Assembly (NCBI RefSeq): GCF_051020955.1
Contig: NC_135021.1
Location: 11,141,962-11,205,961, forward strand
Direction: 5' to 3'
DNA: 64,000 nucleotides
Source of the DNA: Megalopta genalis
Lineage: Eukaryota > Arthropoda > Insecta > Hymenoptera > Halictidae
In this document: one piece after another, positions 33,406-44,686 of the stretch
Layout of the letters: every line of letters begins with the position of its first letter
Numbering within the stretch: position 1 is the stretch's first letter
Program-made: the position numbers and the translations under genes
The notes under the pieces: generated by a model
What the model was told of the DNA's origin: nothing
Database searches by the model: none
Seen by the model: only the letters and a program-made list of their open reading frames with translations

Positions 33406-34227
33406 TGAGTCGACTATGAAATGAATAATTTTATAGTTTATCGGGATGAAATTTTAAAGTTCATCGATTCATTTCATTTATATTCCTTTCCACAATTATA
33501 ATAAACAATTGGAATAGTTCAATCGAACGAATAGAATAATTTATGACGAATAAAGAAGAATATTGTTATTCCAATAAAATATTCGACTAAATTATCGGAA
33601 AATTATCTTAGTGTCAAAGAATCTATGATCAGCCTAAACCAATCTAAATAAATAAATACAAAAAGAAACGGCTGGAAAGTCATGCTTACATCGGCACATC
33701 GACGGTGTCGGAACTCAGGTATCGAGATCCGAAGACCTCGATGAAACAATTGAACTATTTCAATGGCAGTAGATTCGTCCGCAATTCATTGTATTTAATT
33801 GAAGTTTTGTTTCGCCGGCCGGTCGAAATGTATTTCGTTAGCGATAACAGCAATTAAACGGCCGCGCCTGGAATCCCGTTTTAATTTCCAGCGCGGGTGC
33901 GTTCGCCATGGACCCGGCGAAAAGTTGTCGGCCCGGATATGTAATTAAGTAATCTCATTACGAGCGGCGCGGCAAACGACGCGAAGTGGCTGATACGCGT
34001 GGCGATCATTACAATAAATTCCAGTGCGACCGATAAAAATCGATCCAGATCTCGCTTTGTCCTGCGCTTTGTTGTGATGTTGAAAAAGAAAGTGTCGAAC
34101 CAAAGAGATAGAACAAGGAAAATTTAAAAATACAATAGTAACATACTAGGCACAATGGGGCAAATTTTATTTGGAACGAAAGTAGGAAATAACTATTTCA
34201 AATAATTTATTTCGAAGCGTTATATTT
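33406..34227. other. Unique DNA, possible regulatory island
   Basis: AT-rich to 33680; 33750-34080 is CpG-rich with AT cores (TATTTAATTGAAG, GCAATTAAACGGCC, GTAATTAAGTAATCTCATTA). Similar in style to 14500-15000. No supported frame. Confidence 0.35.
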
Positions 34228-35369
34228 GAGCCGTTTATTTTAAAAGTGGCATAAGTCACTTTGTTTTTAAGTCGAGATATTTAAGGGTTTGCGTTTTAAC
34301 ACGTTTAAAAATATGGATGTTAACTTTCGAGAAGATTTACTTGTATTTGTTATCTCAGGATACTGATATTTTTCTCAGTATAAATAATTTCGTATAAACA
34401 TTAAAAAATCACCACTTTTCATTACGGTAAAGTGACTTAAGCCACTTTCAAAATAAATAGTTTAGAAAAATGACTGACATATATTCATTTTGTCCGACGT
34501 ATTTTACCGAAGTGATGTTTTGAAAGGACAATGATTTACTAAAATTGTTGAATAAATTACATACATAATAATAATTTATACCATGAACATATTTAATATA
34601 AAGGTTTGATTTAAGTATTTTTTATTTTAATATTCATAAAATACAAAAGTAATTAGTACATTTTGAAACATAAGTATAAGTAATTTATATGAAAATACAT
34701 CGGTTCAATTTAATTTTCGTCATCAATAGGAGTGATTAAGTCCTCGGAAATCGTGTTTTGTTTCAAATTTTTTAAATAACTGTGGTATATTGGGGGTATA
34801 TAATTAAGCAAGCCCATCATGCCTTTGTATTTTGCTGAAGAAACAGGACGCGAGATCCAGCGTAGAATATAATATAATATATAATATATAATATATATAT
34901 TATATATATTATAATATATATAATTATTATAATATATAAATTATAATATATATAATTATTATAATATATAAATTATAATATATATATAAATAATATAATA
35001 ATAATATTATATATTATAATTTATATAATATAAATATATATATTATATATATTAATTATATTATATAATATATAATATATATATTATATATTATATAATA
35101 TAATTTACAAACTACACTATTCTTTCGCACTTACACTAAGCCCTGCAATTAATTTCCTGAGTACAGCGACTTACGCCACTTTCAAAATACACATGTTTGT
35201 TACACCGTTAATTAGCAAAACTTTTCTCGAACAAATCTCAATAGTTCTCAACTTATTGATTGCAAATTTTTTTTTAATGAAAAGATACCGTGTTCAATTG
35301 TAATTAGTGTTACCATTAACTCGATGTTTTTGAAAAAGTGACTTATACCACTTTCAAAATAAACGGCTC
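34228..35369 (-). mobile_element. DNA transposon of unknown class, copy 2 (inverted)
   Basis: The reverse-orientation relative of 18565-19888, flanked by ATTT on both sides. Termini: GAGCCGTTTATTTTAAAAG and inverted TTCAAAATAAACGGCTC. The near-palindromic box recurs at about 34433 (AAGTGACTTAAGCCACTTTC) and 35167. It lacks the TTAA MITE of copy 1 and shows the empty site. It carries a longer AT tract (34866-35103) and a broken version of the copy-1 frame. Confidence 0.8.
34866..35103. repeat. TA/AAT-rich tract inside the element
   Basis: About 240 bp of TATAATATA-type sequence. The equivalent tract in copy 1 (18927-18961) is only ~35 bp, so the repeat expanded here or shrank there. Confidence 0.9.
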
Positions 35370-36479
35370 ATTTCATGCTGTTAATTGAAAATAAAAATAA
35401 TATTCATTCATTTGAAATAATAGCAATTTCAAATAAAATCTATTTATTTCGTTACTTTTTATTGCAAATGTGACAAAAGAAATCATTCTCAAAGTAATAT
35501 GCGACGAGAAGATTCAATTTGAGAAATTTAATTAAATAATACATTATATTAGAAATTATTAGATTACAATATATTGGAAATTATTTATTTTAATAATGTA
35601 TTTTAAAAAATACTTTATTCTAATCATTTATTTCAATAATCTATTCCTATTTTATCTTTGCACCGTGTACACATCGTTTCGTTGACAAAGGAAATTGGTC
35701 TCTGATTCGAAGTTTTGTAAAATGCCGTATGAAAATGAGAATTTGCATAAAAATCAACTAGTAAGCGGATTAATCTAGTTATCTTATTATTGTTCTATTA
35801 TTTCTGTGACCTCTGCGTGGTCAGGTAATTTATGCGCATTCGATAAATGAACGCACACGTTCGCCTACAATAAAAACCAATTGAACGCTGAATAAAACGG
35901 TGTTTTGCAATTTATATGAGACGAGGAGTCGGTCACCACGCGACCTCCGGCTACTTTCGACGCCAAAAAGAATATGCTCCAACGAGACGAAAGGAATCTT
36001 CGGAAAAGAAAACCGCCGGCGACACTGTTCTTCATACAGCGAATCAACATACCCGTTCTCGCACGATAAAAATCGACTGAGCTTTCCGCGAACGGGTCTC
36101 TTGCAATTCCTATGAGAAAACTTGTTAATCATATTGTCCTCTAGCTACCTGCACTGCTAATAAGCATGCGTCCCAAGGAAGCAAGGAAACGGCCATTAGC
36201 AACAGAGTTCAAAGATGATACCTTCAGGACACGATCTCGTATTCAGCAAATTATTTTGACCTACGACGATCTCCGCTGCTAAAAAGCCTGCCCCCACGGG
36301 GTTGAAAGAGGACAAGATTGCGGAAGAGCTCAGAGACATCCCCGGGACACGATGCAGCATCGATTCCGAACAAATGCAAGCGCCCACGATTCAAATCGAC
36401 TGAAATCTTGACAAATGTTCGATTGCGATTGCCATGGAAAAAGGAATCGATCATTTTGATTTCTAGTTAATTTCAGAAT
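35370..36479. other. AT-rich then mixed unique DNA, no gene seen
   Basis: Minus-strand frames of 100, 61, 63 and 67 codons at 35830-36454 and an overlapping plus frame have no recognisable domain. The sequence is unique as far as I can tell. Confidence 0.35.
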
Positions 36480-37157
36480 TGAAAAGATGTTGAAGGAAGA
36501 AGACCTGCTAAGAAACCTCCGAAGGATGATTCACGATTCAGGAATCGAATAAATACGAGTGTGCACAATAATTTCTAATTTTGTTACTTGTTATTCCGAC
36601 GAAATTTGATCATTTTGCCTTCTGGTGATTTTTAGGGCTGAGATCCATGCGTTCTAAGAAGGGTGAAGGAAGTAGCAAAGAAAACTTCAAAAACTTGTTA
36701 ATTCAACAAACGAATAAATACGTACGATAAATTTTGATTTTCATAATTTGTATAGAGACAAAATTCGATCGGTTTACTTTGTAATCATTTCTAGAGCTGA
36801 GAACCATACGCTCTGAAAAAAGTTGAAGGAAGTTGCAAAGAAAACTTCAAAGCCTGGTTTGTTAATTCAACAAACGAATAAAATTCGAGCGTGTATGATA
36901 AATTTTGATAATTTGTATAGCGACAGAATTCGATCGGTTTATCTTTTTTTATCTAAGAGGGTTGAAGGAAGACTAGTTGCAAGGAAACCTCCAAAGCATG
37001 GTTTTTTAATTCAATAAATAAGTAAATTCGAGTGTATACGATAATTTTGATCTCTTCATTATTAGTAATTGTAACAAAAGTCGATCATTGTAGTTATCTC
37101 CAGAGCTGTGAATCATGCGTTCCAAGAGGGTTAAAAGAAGACGCTAGATCTATCAGG

Positions 37158-37750
37158 AGAGGGGGGGGGGGGTCAAAATGACTTGATTTGCATTTCTTAT
37201 AATCATTATTCATTTTCAGTACATTTTGCTTCTTGTAATTTTGTATGACTTTTTTTAAAATATCCAAATAATTAATTTTGTAAAACAGTTTTCTTTTTTT
37301 ATCGTTTATTTTTTTCCCTAGTTAGAAAAAAACGAAATGAGATTATCCGTACCATTGGGTGAATTTGTCGTTCTAAAACTTATGGAATCATATATTGGTT
37401 GCGGGGGAACAGTGACAACAGATAATTTCTTTAGAAGTTTATCATTAGCAACAAAACTGCTAGCTAAAAGAACTTCCTTAGTTGGCACCATTAGACAAAA
37501 TACGAGAGAATTACCTAAACTAGCAAGATCGCTTCTCGACAATACCTTACAAGACAGAAAATTGTACTCTTACCATATACAAGATTAAGCGTAATTATTT
37601 TGAAAATTATTGTTGTCATGTTATTATTTTTATTCAGTGTATGTTCAATTTTCGCTCATAAAGTGGGAAAATATATAGAAACGTAAAAATTGCTGTCTTT
37701 TCTTAGATAACTTATTAATTTAAGAAACAAATCATTTTGACCTCTCTAGT
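37158..37750 (+). mobile_element. piggyBac-related remnant with inverted GGTCAAAATGA ends
   Basis: The left edge has a 12-G run followed by TCAAAATGACTTGATTTG; the right edge is AAATCATTTTGACCTCTC. The inverted words GGTCAAAATGA and TCATTTTGACC bound a region holding a piggyBac transposase fragment. No TTAA borders are present, so the ends may not be the original termini. It lies inside the 150-bp array. Confidence 0.5.
37322..37591 (+). pseudogene. piggyBac transposase internal fragment
   Basis: Open from 37322 (after an in-frame TAG) to 37591. Contains PLGEFVVLKLMESYIG, then TVTTDNFFRSLSLATKLLAK and TSLVGTIRQNTRELP, which is the catalytic-core segment of piggyBac transposases around the second aspartate of the DDD triad (TTDNFF). 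The first and third aspartates and the zinc finger are missing. A CCCTAG just before the frame resembles a splice acceptor but coincides with the stop. Confidence 0.85.
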
Positions 37751-37788
37751 AGAAGAAGACTGTACGTCAGTCGTCGGTAGTTCTGGTG

Positions 37789-38035
37789 TTGACCCTTTGC
37801 GCTCGAGTGGTGACTCCGAGGCACCGCTAAAAAATGTTTATGCCACATTGCAAAATAATTCTTACATCAACAAAATTTACATTTGAAAAATTGTTAAAAG
37901 TGTAACTGTTGTATAAGTTACAAGACTCAATTTCACACGCGTAAAATGCGCTCTGTCATAGAAAATAAAGACAGCGTAGGTCAGAAAAATTATTTCAGAT
38001 TTACAGTTAAAGTGGCTTCGCGTGCAAAGGGTTAA
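37789..38035. mobile_element. TTAA MITE (CCCTTTGC..CTCGAG family)
   Basis: Borders TTGA (left, probably mutated) and TTAA (right). Termini CCCTTTGCGCTCGAG and inverted CCCTTTGCACGCGAAG. Target: the uninterrupted array unit near 36697 reads TTGTTAATTCAAC, supporting insertion at that TTAA. Same family as 40990-41317 and the fragment ending at 52380. Confidence 0.75.
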
Positions 38036-38654
38036 ATTCAACAAATGAATAAATTCGAGCGGGTACGATAATTTCGACTTCGGTTATTGAGAAACTTCAA
38101 AATAAAACATCAAACGTAAGTGAAACTCACTGATACTATGCATTCTTCTAGTAAAAGATCTTTCGAATGTTTCGAACTAGAATTAAATAGGTCGCTTAGA
38201 TTCTTTTGTTATCTCTCATATTCTGAGCACGTTGGATCTTTATCCTCTTTAAAATCGTGTGCCTAAAATTGTTAACACGTCGCGCGCCGTGTCTGTCACA
38301 TGTGGGCGATACTACAATTAGTATATTAGTATTAGTATAAAATGAATTTTCAAAATTAAGTTAACAATTTAACTTAATTTTGAACATTCATTTTCATTGT
38401 AATATATTCGAACAAACTAAATTTGATCAGGATATTTCGGATGCGAAAGAGTTCTAACGTCACGCACTGTGATAAATTCGATCTTTCTATTGGATCGATT
38501 CTATTCGATCTTACTAACCCTTATTAACATTGCTGTGCATACTAACATTACAGGAATAACTTAGAATCTAGGGTTGACAAATTAATGAGATATTTTTGAA
38601 TTCTTCTCTAAGGGTGCAAACAATGGAATTTTAGAAGTGTATGGATAATAAGTA

Positions 38655-39240
38655 TTAGGTTGACAACTAAGTAATTGCCGATTTGTTCAATGAAAAAAAA
38701 ATTCTTTTTACTTGGAATGAAGTTTAATCTGTAATGTATTTTCCATTTTGTTCGATGACCTTTTGCCGTCTCTCTGACAACTTGAAAATTCCACGCTCGT
38801 AGAAAGTCTGATCCTTTTCGGCCAAAAACTGAGTCAAGTGAGATTTTACAGCGTCATCATCATTAAAAGTTTTATCACGAAGGGAGTCGTTCAGGGATCG
38901 AAATAAGTGGTAATCCGATGGCGCGAGATCAGGGCTATGTGGTGGGTGTAACATCAATTCCCAACCAATATCCATCAATTTTTGCCGAATGGACAAAGAC
39001 GTGTGCGGCCTAGCATTGTCCTGGTGGAAAATGACACCTTTACGATTGACCAATTCTGGTCGCTTTTCCTTGACCGCTGCATTCAATTTGTCCAGTTGCT
39101 AACATTCACGGATAATAAAAAATAACATAATAATAATAATAATAATAATAATTTTATAATATAACATTTACGGATATCATAAGAATGGGAGTGAGAGACA
39201 TCTATAACTGAAATCGGCAATTACTTAGTTGCCAACCCAA
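38655..39240 (-). mobile_element. Mariner, 5' half deleted
   Basis: Flanked by TA on both sides. Termini TTAGGTTGACAACTAAGTAA and inverted TTGGGTTGGCAACTAAGTAA, each followed by TTGCCGATTT. At 586 bp it has lost over half of a standard mariner. It contains an AAT-repeat tract near 39132. Confidence 0.9.
38724..39086 (-). pseudogene. Mariner transposase C-terminal half
   Basis: 120 codons, open to the natural C terminus ending IEQNGKYITD. Contains HQDNARPH with the second catalytic aspartate (residue 23 of the fragment) and SPDLAPSDYHLF with the third (residue 58), 34 residues between, as in D34D mariners. The DNA-binding half and first aspartate are deleted, so it cannot be active. The C terminus resembles that of the mariner at 48833-51985. 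Confidence 0.9.
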
Positions 39241-39248
39241 TAGAAATA

Positions 39249-39432
39249 TAGTAAATTCTCCCTAATTGGCGCTCAGCTTGTACAGAAAAATGGACAATTT
39301 GGGAAGAGGAGATACGATTATTCGAGCCTTGCATCTCGTTCTGATAATTGTTGACGCAAAGCTCGAATAATCGTCTTCCCAAATTGTTCATTATTGTTTA
39401 CAAGCTGAAGGAAAATTGGAGAGTATTTACTG
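39249..39432. mobile_element. Palindromic TA-MITE
   Basis: 184 bp, TA on each side, only 8 bp from the mariner end. TAGTAAATTCTCCCTAATTG and AAAATGGACAATTTGGGAAG pair with inverted copies on the right. Same family as 21900-22120 and 29246-29428. Confidence 0.8.
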
Positions 39433-39854
39433 TAGCTAGTTTACCCAAACATAGTTGTTTAAGTGGTTCACTGTAATTTTTTCTACTTTATTTTGTAGTA
39501 AAATTTCAATTCTCCACGTTTTTATTATTTCATACGCCAGCCGAGAATGGGCCGTTTATTTAGTATTAGATTAACCCATTTTCTGCGCTTTTTATTTAGG
39601 GCCCATCCTAACCACAATGCATACCAGTCAGTTTCATGAAAATCATTATACCAGATAAGGGTTAAACATGTCCTTTAGTCGTGACAATATAACAGATTGT
39701 AATTTATTGAAAGTAAATTTCACGCGTGACTCTAAGAGTAAATATTTTAAGAGCCAAAGATCTGTTCAAGAGGTGTCATTAACATCACCGAATGCATCAT
39801 AATGTCAACTACAATTACAAAAATGTATAGTATTGACTAGATTGCGGATTTTAT

Positions 39855-40016
39855 GCATTCAATTTGGCCCGTTGCTAATATTCACGGATAATAAAAAATA
39901 ACATAATAATAATAATAATAATAATAATTTTATAATATAACATTTACGGATATCATAAGAATGGAAGTGAGAGACATCTATAACTGAAATCGGCAATTAC
40001 TTAGTTGCCAACCCAA
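39855..40016 (-). mobile_element. Second copy of the mariner end
   Basis: Repeats about 39081-39240 nearly base for base, including the AAT tract, TTTACGGATATCATAAGAAT and the terminus GTTGCCAACCCAA followed by TA. Only this ~160-bp end is present. It is preceded by a TAGATTGCGGATTTTATG word of another MITE family. Confidence 0.8.
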
Positions 40017-40088
40017 TAGTTCAACGAATTAAATGGCTCCGACTCTGTGAGAATTTTAGTGGTCGATCGTCGGCGCTGAACGTGTTAA

Positions 40089-40989
40089 AGGAAGAAGATC
40101 GGCACGAGAGAGCGAAGAAAGAACCGGCGGCGAACCGATTCAGGCGATCGCTGCGGCGCCGACAATGAGCGAGGCTGGTCTCGGCGAGCCAACGTTATTA
40201 CAAAGTTATTAACGGCGCGTAAACGTATGCGCGGGCTGCGCGTGAAAGGAAGATTCGGTCGGCGTAGTCGCTAGTCGATCGGCCATCGCACGGAACGCAT
40301 AGCCGGCCTAGCCAGCCAGCTAGGCAAGCTGGCGAGCAATCGAGCAAACGCGTTTCCCGTTCGCAAAGCGGACCGGTCGCGAAACTATAGGCGCGCCGGA
40401 TGCGTTTGATCGCGGCACAGGTGCCGGCACCGGCTCGGTCAATTGATACGCGGCGCGACTATCGCTATGAACTATTGACACGACGGCGAACGGACTGCTA
40501 TTGGCCCGTCGGCACCGCCGCGCGGCCTCGCCAACCTGGACAATAGATTCGCGGCCGGGCCCGGCCGCGCCGCGACGTCGTAGTCTAGGGGATCTAATGC
40601 AGCCCGTATAATTATTGCGTAATTAGCAAATTTGAGCACCACGGCTGGATCGATAATCGTAAATTATTGGGATTGGTCAGCCGAAGCTGATGCATTGCTT
40701 ACGGCGATGTCGATGCGATGCGCGCACACCGCCCGGTCCGCGATACTCGGCATGCAGCCTGCGTCCCAGTGCTTCGTGCGATCGACAAAAGTCGCAAAAC
40801 CGATGCACAAATTTCGTGAATTATAATAGCGTTAAATACTCTCGAAGATGTATCGTAGATCTTATTACTGTTCCAAGTATTTACCGAGTTTATTGTGAAA
40901 AGTGGTACCCGAAATTTCTGGAAATTCTCGGTACATTTTTTTAAACACGTGTCAGTTGCCGAATAGTTTGATTCGATTTGATTAGAATA
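40089..40989. other. CpG-rich island, no gene seen
   Basis: Among the most CpG-rich parts of the window (40090-40800). Plus-strand frames of 64 and 84 codons overlap, with no domain. Palindromic GC words (GGCCGGGCCCGGCC near 40553) are present. Confidence 0.4.
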
Positions 40990-41317
40990 TTAACCCTTTG
41001 CACTCGAAGTTTTTTTTGAGTCATATTACCAGCAACTCGAAGCCATTTTAGTGAAAAGATCATATTCACATGTAAGTTCGTGATATAAGCATTAAAAGAA
41101 AAGTCATCGTTGTATGTTATTATTTTTTTCATTGTTTATGGATACAAACGTCATTTGTCACCAACAGCGAAACATCCTATAACTAATTTTTACGATTTGT
41201 TTTTGTTCTTATGTTAAAAACTGAAAATTATTTGCATTGTCTCCGTAGCGGAGCCCTCGAGTTTGAAGACAAATTTTAAATGGCTCCGCTCCGGAGCCCT
41301 CGAGTGCAAAGGGTTAA
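40990..41317. mobile_element. TTAA MITE (CCCTTTGC..CTCGAG family)
   Basis: 328 bp with TTAA at both borders and termini CCCTTTGCACTCGAAG and inverted CCCTTTGCACTCGAGG. The right end carries two copies of GGAGCCCTCGAG separated by ~40 bp (41249 and 41293). No frame. Confidence 0.9.
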
Positions 41318-41696
41318 TATTACGTTTGCTTAGTATTATAAGACGCGATGTTAGCAATTCTTTCCAATTCTTTTTGTATCAAATGTTTATCAACTTTGAC
41401 TTGAGTTTTAGAAAAAGTGATAAAAAGCAAGTCGATGATTTGTTTTCGATTAGATACTTAACGGAACACGGAAAATTCGCAGTACGGTGTTCAATAATCC
41501 CTGTACACGATCGGTTCGTATCGTTCGGGTAATAGAAATGCTTGTAAACAGTGGTCGGTTTGTTCGTATCTTGTATTCGATGCGAGTTGCTTGTCCGAGA
41601 TAGCGGAATCGGTTGAACGTATTGCCGTAACTATTCACTTTCCAAAAGAAATTAGCTAATTTGCATATCGGTAACACGTCGTACGATAAAACTCGA

Positions 41697-41792
41697 ATGC
41701 AACAAAAAACAAAAAGAGTAGTGTTAAGCCTTAAAGATAACTGTGAAATTGTGAAGCGTTTAAAGGTGGGTGTTGAAAGCCAGTCGATTTAA
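41697..41792 (+). pseudogene. pogo/Tigger-like transposase DNA-binding remnant
   Basis: A 31-codon frame too short for routine ORF calling: KRVVLSLKDNCEIVKRLK lies within it. This matches the start of the CENP-B/pogo-type helix-turn-helix (K-R-x-x-L-S-L-x-D-K-x-E-I-x-x-x-L-K). It ends at TAA after SQSI, and the next codons read QACERN, consistent with a point-mutated stop in an old copy. Flanking sequence shows no further domain. Confidence 0.55.
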
Positions 41793-41849
41793 CAAGCTTG
41801 CGAACGAAATTTAATTGTTGCCGTTGAAATTACCTATTACGGGAGATAT

Positions 41850-42150
41850 TTTTATTTAATTCTATTAAGATAGAAAATAAATTTTTAACTGATTCTATTA
41901 AGATAAAGAATACATTTTTATTCAATTCTATTAAGATTGAGAAAAAAGTTTTAATTAATTCTATTAAGATAGAGGACGCATTTCTATTCAATTCTATTAA
42001 GCTGGAGAATAAATTGTTATTTAATTATATTAAGGTAGAGGATACATTTTTACTCATTTTTATTTGGATAGAGAATGAATTTTTAATTAATTCTATTCAC
42101 ATAGAGAATACATTTTTATTCAATTCTATTAAGATAGAGAATAAATTCCA
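41850..42150. repeat. 33-bp AT-rich minisatellite
   Basis: About nine units with TTCTATTAAGATAGA; anchors at 41861, 41894, 41927 and 41960 are exactly 33 bp apart. Two alternating variants (AATAAATTTTTAA and ATACATTTTTATTCAA) give a 66-bp dimer. Confidence 0.9.
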
Positions 42151-42811
42151 TTACGGTGGAGAACACATTTTTCGTCACAATGTTCATTAATACATTTCAT
42201 TGCGCAAACTAAATATTTTTCATTATAGAAGCGAATATTAATCAATAATTGTCCTGACATAAATTCTCTTACGTATACAAGATATATCAGCGGCCCCGAT
42301 AAACTAACGCGTTCGCATAACCAAGAGTACGCTCGAACTCGATACAGATATCAGAGATTCGCTTGGTAGTTCAAATAACGGCGGTCCGGTTTCAAGTCGT
42401 TCGTATAACCGAGGTTCTACTGGAAGCACGGAAAACACAGAAGGCAATGCAAATTACAATGTAACAGTAAACGCGATTACACTCATTGCCTATCTACACC
42501 AACCGCTTCATCAACCGCTTCGACTCCCCCGTTCGATAAAAATCGAAAAACCGTCCGCGAAACCGACCACACTCGAATTTCCTCGAATCGGGTGGATCCG
42601 CATGAAAAAAACGCGGGCATTTTTTCCTTCTTTCTCGATCAATCAATCCGAGGCACTCTAGAAACAGCGTATTTAAATAAATGTAAGTGCGATCGTTCGA
42701 CAATGGCGGTCTTCTTTTTGGTTTCCCGGATAGGCTGGCTTCGACGATGCTATTTATTTGACGTATTATTGAACGGCTCCGTGCAAACCAAAACGAAGAG
42801 AAAAGATCGAC

Positions 42812-42849
<38 letters not shown>

Positions 42850-43399
42850 AGAATGAAATATATCGCGGATAGAGATGGACCCTGTCTATTTAGTCCTCGC
42901 GTTGAGATGCCATGTCCAGAGGACGGGCATTCTCATGGTGGATTTCCAATATTGGAGTCGGACCGATGCGATGCAGCGTCGCACCGGCTATACACCACAG
43001 TTTGATTCACGGGATCCACCTCGCGGCTTAATATCAGCTGCTTGTTGGACGTTAGCATAAGCAAACATGGGGTTCGGACAGTAGCCGCGGCTACGGCGGT
43101 CGCGGCTGTCGATAAGTTCGAGCAGAGAAGTATTCGATCGCGTTCGTCGAATTCTCTGTTACGGTCTTGCATTTTCATCCTGCAAAATTCCCCTGATCAA
43201 TGGAATCCGAACGAATACGATCGAAATTGACCAGCGAATACGTCAGCAGAGATTAAGATCTGCTCGAATTTAATCGCAGTTCGCTAGACAATCGTTGATT
43301 TCCGTAAAGTTGCATTTGCAGTTGCATTTGCAGCTGCATATTGCAGGAATTCGCACTCTCTTAATTGCCAACATATTTTGTTAAGATATATCGAAAGTA
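42151..43399. other. Mixed unique DNA, no gene called
   Basis: Plus-strand frames of 137, 61 and 62 codons and minus frames of 69 and 81 codons have no domain. A GA microsatellite interrupts the longest. Confidence 0.35.
42812..42850. repeat. GA microsatellite
   Basis: GA repeats with one GGAG interruption. Confidence 0.93.
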
Positions 43400-44012
43400 T
43401 TAGGGTGTCCCATTCTTTCCTTTTTTTCTATCGCGAAATGATTACACGATATTTGTTGTTTAAGGTTGATTTATTGAGTTATATATGAACCGTTCTGCTC
43501 TATTATCTTCTTCCATCTTTCAAGAAGCCTCATTATGCCGTATTTCCAAGATTGTTGAGGCTTATTTGCAAAATATCGATCAACGTGCGTTTTTATTTCG
43601 CTTAAGAATTTAAACTGTTTTTCACGGAGAGAATGTTTTTAACGAGAAGAACAGAGAATTTTTTACGAGGAGAAGTAATAATCGGATGGAGCAATGTCTG
43701 GGGAGTATGGAGGATGAGGTAGAACGTCCCAATCAAACTGCGATCATTTTTGTCTTACGAACAATGCAACATGCGGTTTTGCGTTGTCGTGATGAAAATT
43801 TGACGGTGTGGAACTTCGAATCGATTCACATATCCCATCTTGATTAAATGCTTATGTACCGTTGTTCTGGGTATGTTAGTGGCATCTGCTACCTCGCGAC
43901 ACTATATCGCGGATTTTCAGCGAGCATATCTTTGATAAGGTCCGCGTCCGTCGTTGTTGGACGACCGCTGCGGTCTTCATCTTTCAAATCATAATTGTCA
44001 GCTCTAAATCTC

Positions 44013-44686
44013 TTAACCCTAGAAAGATAACCATATGACAACGTACGTAAAAGATAACCATACGCTTCAGAGGCGCATGCTTTTCTAAGGCGTCAATTTT
44101 ATACTAACAATGGATATTTATTTAAGTTAATCTAGTCATTTTAAAGGTTTGGCATTATTGTAAAAATAAAATGCATTTATATTATATTTTTTTATATTTT
44201 AAGTAATTTTAAACTTAAATCACTAGACCTCTATGAAAAATTAACAAAAATCAACAGTCTTCGGTTTATGGGAACAAATCCCGTAAAATATCACAAAAAA
44301 TAGTGTTTTATCCTTACAAACTAGTAGACTATAATATAATCAGTGTAAAAAAAGCTATAATATTATAAAAAATTTCTTTAGAGACAGTCATGACAAACGT
44401 CTTTCTTGTGTTCACCACAAACTGTCTTTTTGCATTTGGCACAGGTCATCTTTGACATTCTTTTCTTTTTAGACGTGCAAAGACTGCAATAACGCCTTTT
44501 TTTGGCTGAGGGTTCTTCTTCATCATCTGTGGAAGCCTGTACAGCAGATTTTGGAAGAATATTTTCAATGTTGCTTCGCACATGCCTTGGCAAAGTGGGT
44601 GCTTCCAGTCTTTGCGTCATCCACGGTGCAGTCAGTTGTTTATTTCGCAGGCGCCTCTGCGACGTAGGTTATCTTTCTCGGGTTAA
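44013..44686 (-). mobile_element. piggyBac-type element, catalytic part deleted
   Basis: TTAA on both sides; termini CCCTAGAAAGATAACC (left) and inverted CCCGAGAAAGATAACC (right). The GAGGCGC word follows inside both ends. It retains only the C-terminal zinc finger of a transposase. Parent-type for the 290-bp MITE at 19522-19811. Confidence 0.9.
44378..44620 (-). pseudogene. piggyBac transposase C-terminal zinc finger
   Basis: An 80-codon frame ending the protein. Residues 40-80 contain C-x2-C, C-x2-C, C-x2-H and C-x2-C pairs (CSLC, CAKC, CGEH, CHDC), the cross-brace cysteine-rich domain at the end of piggyBac transposases that binds the transposon end. An acidic stretch (STDDEEEPSAKKRR) precedes it, also typical. 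The catalytic core is missing, so this is a truncated remnant although the frame itself is intact. Confidence 0.8.

Larger units (their letters stand above)
36480..38110. repeat. ~150-160-bp tandem array, interrupted
   Basis: Units share AATTCAACAAACGAATAAA, GTACGATAAATTTTGA, AATTCGATCGGTTTA, AGAGCTGAGAACCATACG and GTTGAAGGAAG. Anchors at about 36537, 36701, 36861 and 37006 are 145-164 bp apart. After two insertions (37158-37750 and 37789-38035) the array resumes at 38036 with ATTCAACAAATGAATAAATT. Non-coding. Confidence 0.8.
38272..40088. mobile_element. Candidate TTAA element carrying nested insertions
   Basis: Left end TTAACACGTCGCGCGCCGTG and right end, inverted, TTAACACGTTCAGCGCCGACG. 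Between them lie two mariner pieces and a palindromic TA-MITE, which account for about half the length. The outer pairing rests on ~15 bp of imperfect terminal match. Confidence 0.4.

Noticed and set aside
37300..37340. Splice acceptor before the piggyBac fragment (TTTTTTCCCTAG)
   Set aside because: The TAG is also the in-frame stop, no matching donor or upstream exon exists, and the surrounding element is a remnant.
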